Assembly (NCBI RefSeq): GCF_002760665.1
Contig: NZ_PDOB01000033.1
Span: 1 to 47,567 of the forward strand
DNA: 47,567 nt
DNA from: Massilia psychrophila
GTDB lineage: Bacteria > Pseudomonadota > Gammaproteobacteria > Burkholderiales > Burkholderiaceae_D
Reading direction: 5' to 3'
In this document: in pieces, positions 42,686 through 47,567 of the stretch
Layout of the letters: each line of letters begins with the position of its first letter
How positions within the stretch are numbered: the first letter of the stretch is position 1
The notes under the pieces: generated by a model
What the model was told of the DNA's origin: nothing
The model's input: the letters and a program-made list of their open reading frames with translations, nothing else
The model's database searches: none
Translations under genes and position numbers: made by a program

Positions 42686-44748
42686 TTACTGGCTTGCAAT
42701 ATTGCTTGACACCGGCGCCAGCGCCTGCAGCGCCGGCACAGTGGCGACGAACGGTTCGATGCCGAGCGCCTGGTGAATCTCGCGCGGATACACCAGGTAG
42801 CCGCGGGTGATCACCGCCGCCACCTTGCGGATGTCGCCGATACGCTCGGTCGGCTCGCCGTCGACCAGCACCAGGTCGGCCAACTTGCCGGTGCTGATCG
42901 CGCCGCGCTCATCGCTGGTGCGGGTGTAGCGGGCGCCGTTGCGGGTCGCCACCTGGATCGCCTGGGCCGGCGTCAGGCCGGCCTTCACCAGCAGTTCGAG
43001 TTCGGCCTGCATGGTAAAGCCGGCGAGCTCGTCGGTGCCAGCCACCAGCGGCACGCCGGCGCGGTACAGGCGCCCCACGAACTCGACCATCTTGGCGTAC
43101 GATTTTTCGTAGCGCTGCAACGTTGCGGCGTCGGCGATCTTCATTTCGCCGACGTGGAAGGCGCGCTGCACGTCAGGCGGCATGTGGCTGGCGATGGCGA
43201 CGAACGGCTCGTTGATGTCACCGTCCTTTTGCTTGAGGAAGGCGAAGGTGGCGAGGGTGGCGTCGACCACGGTCTGGCGCTGCTTGAGGCGGGCGATGAA
43301 TTTGCGCACCACCGGCGCCTCGAAGTCGAGCGCTGCCACTTTCTCGGCCGGCAGCACGAACCGCTCCAGCGTGCGCGTTTCGGTGGCGGGCGAGCCGACG
43401 AAGTTGAGCATCACCTGGTTGATGTGCTGGATCTCGTCAAAACCGGCGTCGAGCGCGTCGCGCGCCTGCATCCCTGCCGGAATATGGCCCGACACCCGCA
43501 TGCCGCGGCCGTGCGCGTAGGCAACGCTCGCGCGCAGGATCGCTTTCGGGAACGAATTGTAGATTTTCAGCTGCGGATAGCCGTGTTCGGCGTACCAGTC
43601 GATGGCGCGCTTCGACTCGTCCAGGTTCTTGACCACGAAGCCCATGTTGGCCGAATAGGGACTTTCGCCTTCGAGAAAGCCGGTCGGCACCACTTGCGGA
43701 CCGAGCAGCGTGCCGTTGGCGGTCTCGTCGAGGATCTGCTGCAGTTCGGCATTGTCGTTGCCCATGTCGCGCACGCTGGTGACGCCGGCGGCTAGGTTCA
43801 GGCCGCCTTCCCAGCGGCTGACGTGGCCATGCATGTCAAACAGGCCGGGCAGCATGACGCGGCCGGCGGCGTCGATCTGGTTGACGGCGCCGCGCATGGG
43901 CGAGCCGGCTGGCAGCACCGCGCTGATGCGCCCGCGCAGCACTTACACATCGGACAGCGGGCCGAGCAGCGCCGTGGCGCTGTCGAACACGCGTGCATTG
44001 CGCACCACGGTCAGGCCATCGAGCTTGTGCTGCATGCGGCCAGCCAGTTCGGCAAGAATCTTTTTTCGGCCAGTTTCTGGCGCGCCGCCAGCAGCTTGAC
44101 GCTGCCGCTCCAGCCCTGCTCGGTCATCGCCATGAAGCCGGGGTACACCACCGCGAACAGCTGCGGCCGGGCGCCGGTGGTAGCCCAGAACAGCTTCGGC
44201 GACAGGCCCAGGCCGGTCTGCGCGATCAGCTGCACGGTCCGGGTCTGGCCCTCGCTGGCAACGTCGAGCACGTCGAGGGTGCGCTGGGTCAACGCGCCCG
44301 ACGGCAGCAACGCCAGGCTGGCGCCCGGCCTTGCCGCCAGCGCGGCGATCGCGATCGAGGCGGTTTCGAACGAGCCGTTGAGCGGCACGTACATGCCGGC
44401 GCCGCTCACGCTTTTACCGCCTGTTTCGGAGGTCGAATGCCAGCTTGCCCGGTCGCCGACGCGCTCGAAATGCTCGTCCACCACCGCGCCATAGGTCGAA
44501 TTGCCGCGCACCGCATACTGCGCCAGGGTGCCGTCCGGCGCCAGCCGGAACTGCTCGGTCAGGTCGGGGCCGCGGCCGTTGTTCTTGAAGCTGAAGCGGA
44601 CGGTGACGAGGCCGTCGTCGGCGCGCTCGACGACCTGTTCGCCGATCCGCTTGCCATTTTCAGCATGGACATCGTAGCGCACCGTTTCGGCGCCATGGGC
44701 ACCAGCGGCGAGGCCGGCGGCAAGGGTGAGTGCGAGCAGCGTCTTCAT
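42686..44748 (-). pseudogene. Two-domain amidohydrolase, broken by a frameshift and a stop codon
   Basis: From ATG 44748 (SD GGA, signal peptide MKTLLALTLAAGLAAGAHGA) the first part is a beta-rich domain (YDVHAENGKRIGEQVVERAD and onward). At a run of six A (plus 44061-44066) the frame is lost after LAARQKLAEK; one more A would restore ILAELAGRMQHKLDGLTVVR. That second frame meets an in-frame TAA at 43943-43945 (LSDV-stop-VLRGRIS). The remainder is a clean amidohydrolase: GLFDMHGHV metal motif, GVTSVRDMG, KIYNSF, VSGHIP, EIQHINQ, LVAGTDE, ATRNGARYT and GKLADLVLVDGEP. In intact relatives, as I recall, this is one exported protein of about 680 residues. The 3' part could still start at GTG 43942 but would lack a signal peptide. 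Confidence 0.88.
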
Positions 44749-44778
44749 GGAGCCGTTCCTTTTGTTGTCATTGTTATG

Positions 44779-44814
44779 GGTGCTACGGGTGCTACGGGTG
44801 CTACGGGTGCTACG
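44779..44814. repeat. Tandem repeat, four perfect 9-bp units (GGTGCTACG)
   Basis: GGTGCTACG repeated four times without mismatch, one base beyond the moeB stop codon and 31 bases before the amidohydrolase start. A small VNTR in the intercistronic gap. Confidence 0.97.
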
Positions 44815-44815
44815 G

Positions 44816-45568
44816 TCAACCCGGATGCGCGCAGACGGGGCAGGCAGCGTTGCGGGCGACGCCGATGCTGGTCCACTCCATGGCGCGGCCGTCGAGCAGC
44901 AGCAGGCGGCCGGCCAGCGATGGCGTGATGCCAATGAGCAGCTTGAGCGCTTCGGCCGCCTGCATCGCGCCGATCACGCCCACCAGCGGGGCGAACACGC
45001 CCATGCTGGCGCAGGCGGCGTCCTCGAAGCCGGCTTCCTCGGGGAACAGGCAGGCGTAGCACGGAGAGAACGCGTCGCGCGCATCGAACACGCTGATCTG
45101 GCCGTCGAAGCGGATCGCCGCGCCCGACACCAACGGCACCTGCGCCGCCACGCAGGCGCGGTTGACCGCATGGCGGGTGGCGAAATTGTCGCTGCAGTCG
45201 AGCACCACCGATGCCGAGGCTACCAGTTGCACGAGCCGGGCGCCGGCAACGCGCTCGCGCAGCGCCGTGACGGCGACGTCGGGATTGATCTGCGCCAATG
45301 CTTCGCGGCCCGACTCGACCTTGGGCTGGCCGACCCGGCCGGTCGTGTGCATGACCTGGCGCTGCAGGTTGGTCAGGTCGACGTCATCGTCGTCGACCAG
45401 CGTGATGCGGCCCACTCCGCTGGCGGCCAGGTACATCGCGGCGGGCGAACCGAGGCCGCCGGCGCCGATCACCAGCGTGTGCGCGTCCAACAGGCGCTGC
45501 TGGCCTTCGATGCCGATCTCGCCCAGCAGGATATGGCGCGAATAGCGCAGCAGTTGCTCATCGGTCAT
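44816..45568 (-). CDS. moeB: HesA/MoeB/ThiF family adenylyltransferase
   Basis: 250 residues. These E1-like enzymes adenylate the C-terminal Gly of MoaD or ThiS for sulfur transfer. Marks: LLRYSRHILLGEIGIEGQ, nucleotide motif VIGAGGLGSPAAMYLAASGV, DDDDVDLTNLQRQVMH (Asp and Arg for ATP), LDCSDNFATRHAVN, and two zinc CxxC pairs, CYAC and CPVC. ATG 45568 gives MTDEQLLRYSRH, matching family starts; in-frame ATG 45577 and GTG 45583 are alternatives. Lies 19 bases after ctpA. MoeB versus ThiF cannot be separated by sequence alone. Confidence 0.9.
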   Translation of the reverse strand: MTDEQLLRYSRHILLGEIGIEGQQRLLDAHTLVIGAGGLGSPAAMYLAASGVGRITLVDDDDVDLTNLQRQVMHTTGRVGQPKVESGREALAQINPDVAVTALRERVAGARLVQLVASASVVLDCSDNFATRHAVNRACVAAQVPLVSGAAIRFDGQISVFDARDAFSPCYACLFPEEAGFEDAACASMGVFAPLVGVIGAMQAAEALKLLIGITPSLAGRLLLLDGRAMEWTSIGVARNAACPVCAHPG

Positions 45569-45587
45569 CGCCGTCATCGCCACGCCG

Positions 45588-47120
45588 TCATTTCGTGAGG
45601 GCCTTGGCTTTCAGTTCGGGCGGCACCTGCGGCGCTGTACGTTTGCGGCCGTCCTGCGCTTCAGGCGCCTCGAGCGCGACGTCGGCCTTCGACAGTTTTA
45701 CCGGCAAGCCTTTAAAATGGTTGATCGCCTGGGCCAGCTGGAAGTCGTCGCTGCCGCCGTATTCGACCGGCTTGCGGTTCTTCAGCGATGCGGCGACGCG
45801 CCGCTCTTCCTCGAGCTCGTCGCGCTTGGCACTGGCCTGTAGCGCCCCCATCGTGACCGGCTTGTCGGCCTTGTCGGCCTCGTTGCCGAGGTGCTTGACG
45901 AGGTCGGCCTCGCGCACCCGCACACCGTTCAGGCTGTCGCCATCGGCGCTGTCGTCGACCAGCAGGTCAGGCATGATGCCGCGCGCCTGGATCGAGCGGC
46001 CCTGCGGCGTGTAATAGCGCGCGGTGGTCAGCTTGACGGCGGTGTCGGGCGTGAGCTGGCGCAAGGTCTGCACCGAGCCCTTGCCGAAAGTCTGGCTGCC
46101 CATGATGATGGCGCGCTTGTAATCTTGCAGCGCGCCGGCGACGATTTCGGATGCCGATGCCGAGCCGGTGTTGACCAGCACCACCATCGGCACCGTCTTG
46201 ACGGCGGCCGGCAGCTTGGCCAGCGGATCGGCGCCGCTGCGGCCGGCATAGAATTCGCGCCGGCCATAGAACGTTTCGTTCGAGCCGGGCAACTGGCCAA
46301 TGGTCGAAACGATGATTTTTTCTTTCGGCAGGAAGGCCGCCGAGACGCCGATCGCACCGGGCAGCAAGCCGCCCGGATCGTTGCGCAGGTCGAGCACCAG
46401 GCCCTTGATGTGCGGCTCTTGCGCATACAGCGCGGTGACTTTCCGCGCCAGCTCGTCGAGCGTGAGCTCCTGGAACTGGCTGATGCGCAGCCAGGCGTAG
46501 CCGGGCTCGACGATCTTGCCCTTGACGCTGTGCACCCGGATTTCCTCGCGCACCAGCGCGACGGCGAGCGGCTTGTCCTCGCCCTTGCGGGCAATCGTCA
46601 GCGCTACCTTGCTGCCGGGCGCGCCGCGCATCTTCTTGATGGCGTCGTCCAGGGTCAGCCCCTTGATCGGGGCGCCATCGATGCGGGTGATCAGGTCGCC
46701 CGGCTTGATGCCGGCGCGGTAGGCCGGCGAATCCTCGATGGGCGAAACGATCTTGACGTAGCCGTCTTCCATCGACACTTCAATGCCGAGGCCGACGAAG
46801 CGCCCCTGCATGCTTTCGCGCATTTCGCGGTACGCCCGTTTGTCGAGGTAGACCGAATGCGGATCGAGCGAGGACACCATGCCGGTGATCGCCTCCGACA
46901 ATAGTTTTTTGTCGTCGACCGGCTCGACGTAATCGGACTTGATCAGCCCGTAGACGTCGGCCAGTTGGCGCAGTTCGTCCAGCGGCAGCGGCGCACCGGC
47001 CGCTTTTTGCGCTACCGCGGGAAACTGCAGCGACAGCGCGATTCCGGCCACCAGGCCGACTCCGACCAGGCCAAAATTACGGATGCGCGCACCCGACTTG
47101 CCAAAATTAAGCTGCTTCAT
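45588..47120 (-). CDS. ctpA: Carboxy-terminal processing protease, S41 family
   Basis: 510 residues. Periplasmic serine protease anchored by an N-terminal segment (residues 15-37). The PDZ domain (about 108-185: GLGIEVSMEDGYVKIVSPIE, SPAYRAGIKPGDLITRIDG) precedes the protease core. The catalytic Ser324 is in NTGSASASEI and the general base Lys347 in SQTFGKGSVQ. The C-terminal 100 residues are charged and less conserved. It follows envC by 9 bases; EnvC-CtpA adjacency is common in proteobacteria, and CtpA proteases are known to trim peptidoglycan hydrolases. Confidence 0.96.
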   Translation of the reverse strand: MKQLNFGKSGARIRNFGLVGVGLVAGIALSLQFPAVAQKAAGAPLPLDELRQLADVYGLIKSDYVEPVDDKKLLSEAITGMVSSLDPHSVYLDKRAYREMRESMQGRFVGLGIEVSMEDGYVKIVSPIEDSPAYRAGIKPGDLITRIDGAPIKGLTLDDAIKKMRGAPGSKVALTIARKGEDKPLAVALVREEIRVHSVKGKIVEPGYAWLRISQFQELTLDELARKVTALYAQEPHIKGLVLDLRNDPGGLLPGAIGVSAAFLPKEKIIVSTIGQLPGSNETFYGRREFYAGRSGADPLAKLPAAVKTVPMVVLVNTGSASASEIVAGALQDYKRAIIMGSQTFGKGSVQTLRQLTPDTAVKLTTARYYTPQGRSIQARGIMPDLLVDDSADGDSLNGVRVREADLVKHLGNEADKADKPVTMGALQASAKRDELEEERRVAASLKNRKPVEYGGSDDFQLAQAINHFKGLPVKLSKADVALEAPEAQDGRKRTAPQVPPELKAKALTK

Positions 47121-47129
47121 ATGGAGGCC

Positions 47130-47567
47130 TTAAAATTTGATCCAGCTGGCCGGGTCGAACGCCCGGCCCAGATGCCTGAGCTCAAAGTATAGACCCGATT
47201 CTTCGTTACCGCCTGTGCTGCCCGCACTGGCGATGGTGTCGCCCGCCTTGACAGCGTCGCCGGCGTGCTTGAGCAAGGCATGGTTATTGCCATAGATCGA
47301 CAGATACTGGCTGCCGTGATCGACAATGACCAGGTTGCCGAAGCCGCGCATCCAGTTGGCGAACACCACCCGCCCGCCCGCCACCGCGCGCACGTCGGCG
47401 CCCTCGGCGGCCTGGATGAACATGCCTTTCCACTTGGCCTGGCCGCGCTTGGCGCCGAAGCGCGCCGCGATCTTGCCGCTGACCGGCGCGCGCATCTGGC
47501 CGCGCAGGCTGGCGAAGGCGCCATCCGGCACCGCCGGCGCCAGCGCGATGTCGGCCGCGCGCGCGGC
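47130..47567 (-). CDS. envC: Murein hydrolase activator EnvC, C-terminal LytM part, cut by window edge
   Basis: The frame is open from the right edge to the stop at 47130 (145 residues visible). The M23/LytM fold is clear: RAPVSGKIAARFGAKRG, WKGMFIQAAEGADVRAVAGG, VVFANWMRGFGNLVIVDHGS, YLSIYGNNHALL, GLYFELRHLGRAFDPASWI. The H-x3-D zinc ligands of active M23 peptidases are replaced (KGMFI), as in E. coli EnvC, which activates the AmiA/AmiB amidases at the septum instead of cutting itself. The coiled-coil N-terminus and start lie outside the window. Confidence 0.93.
   Translation of the reverse strand, partial: AARAADIALAPAVPDGAFASLRGQMRAPVSGKIAARFGAKRGQAKWKGMFIQAAEGADVRAVAGGRVVFANWMRGFGNLVIVDHGSQYLSIYGNNHALLKHAGDAVKAGDTIASAGSTGGNEESGLYFELRHLGRAFDPASWIKF

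Noticed and set aside
43943-43945. Stop-codon readthrough or recoding in the amidohydrolase
   Set aside because: The codon is TAA, not the TGA of selenocysteine, and a frameshift 39 codons upstream already breaks the gene.

Overview
The window is a high-G+C betaproteobacterial chromosome segment, most likely Burkholderiales, family Oxalobacteraceae (Massilia/Duganella/Janthinobacterium type). This rests on gene families and order: an ahcY-metF cluster behind an SAH riboswitch, metK, two LpxL-type acyltransferases, dapF, DUF484-xerC, a DksA with a degenerate zinc finger, hslVU, a complete T2SS operon, and envC-ctpA-moeB. I saw no tRNA, rRNA, CRISPR array, transposase or integrase other than the housekeeping XerC.

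Layout. 1-8.3 kb: start of a soluble lytic transglycosylase (cut by the left edge), 5-formyl-THF cyclo-ligase, then the activated-methyl-cycle genes metK and ahcY-(YvlD-like membrane protein)-metF on the minus strand, with an SAH riboswitch in front of ahcY. Divergently: two lipid A acyltransferases and dapF. 8.3-20.4 kb: an accessory block that separates dapF from DUF484-xerC, genes that are usually adjacent. It holds an AcrVA2-like gene, a frameshifted and truncated vgrG, the T6SS baseplate genes tssG, tssF, tssE and tssK (no sheath, tube, ClpV or membrane-complex genes here), a Sel1-repeat protein and two porins. Parts of it are clearly poorer in G+C than the flanks. 20.4-29 kb: DUF484, xerC, a COG0523 GTPase, dksA, a protein with two STAS-like modules, hslVU behind a heat-shock-type promoter, a 54-residue basic protein, a small exported protein and an HTH regulator. 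29-42.5 kb: one long minus-strand operon in the order gspG-H-I-J-K-L-M-N-D-E-F-C followed by a PlpD-type patatin autotransporter; most junctions overlap by 4 bases, and gspC carries a 25-glutamine tract. 42.7-47.6 kb: a two-domain amidohydrolase broken by both a frameshift and a stop codon, a 9-bp tandem repeat, moeB/thiF, the S41 protease ctpA and the LytM end of envC (cut by the right edge).

How the parts work together. metK, ahcY and metF run the SAM cycle, and the riboswitch raises ahcY-metF expression when SAH accumulates. The T2SS operon encodes the pseudopilus, platform, ATPase, secretin and GspC; the prepilin peptidase GspO must lie elsewhere. The T6SS genes all belong to the baseplate, so they either serve an apparatus encoded elsewhere or are a remnant.

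The items most worth checking are the AcrVA2-like gene abutting a broken vgrG, the baseplate-only T6SS locus, the polyQ hexanucleotide repeat in gspC, the duplicated prepilin cleavage motif in gspJ, and the two-STAS protein next to hslVU. I found no system that I can call new with certainty.
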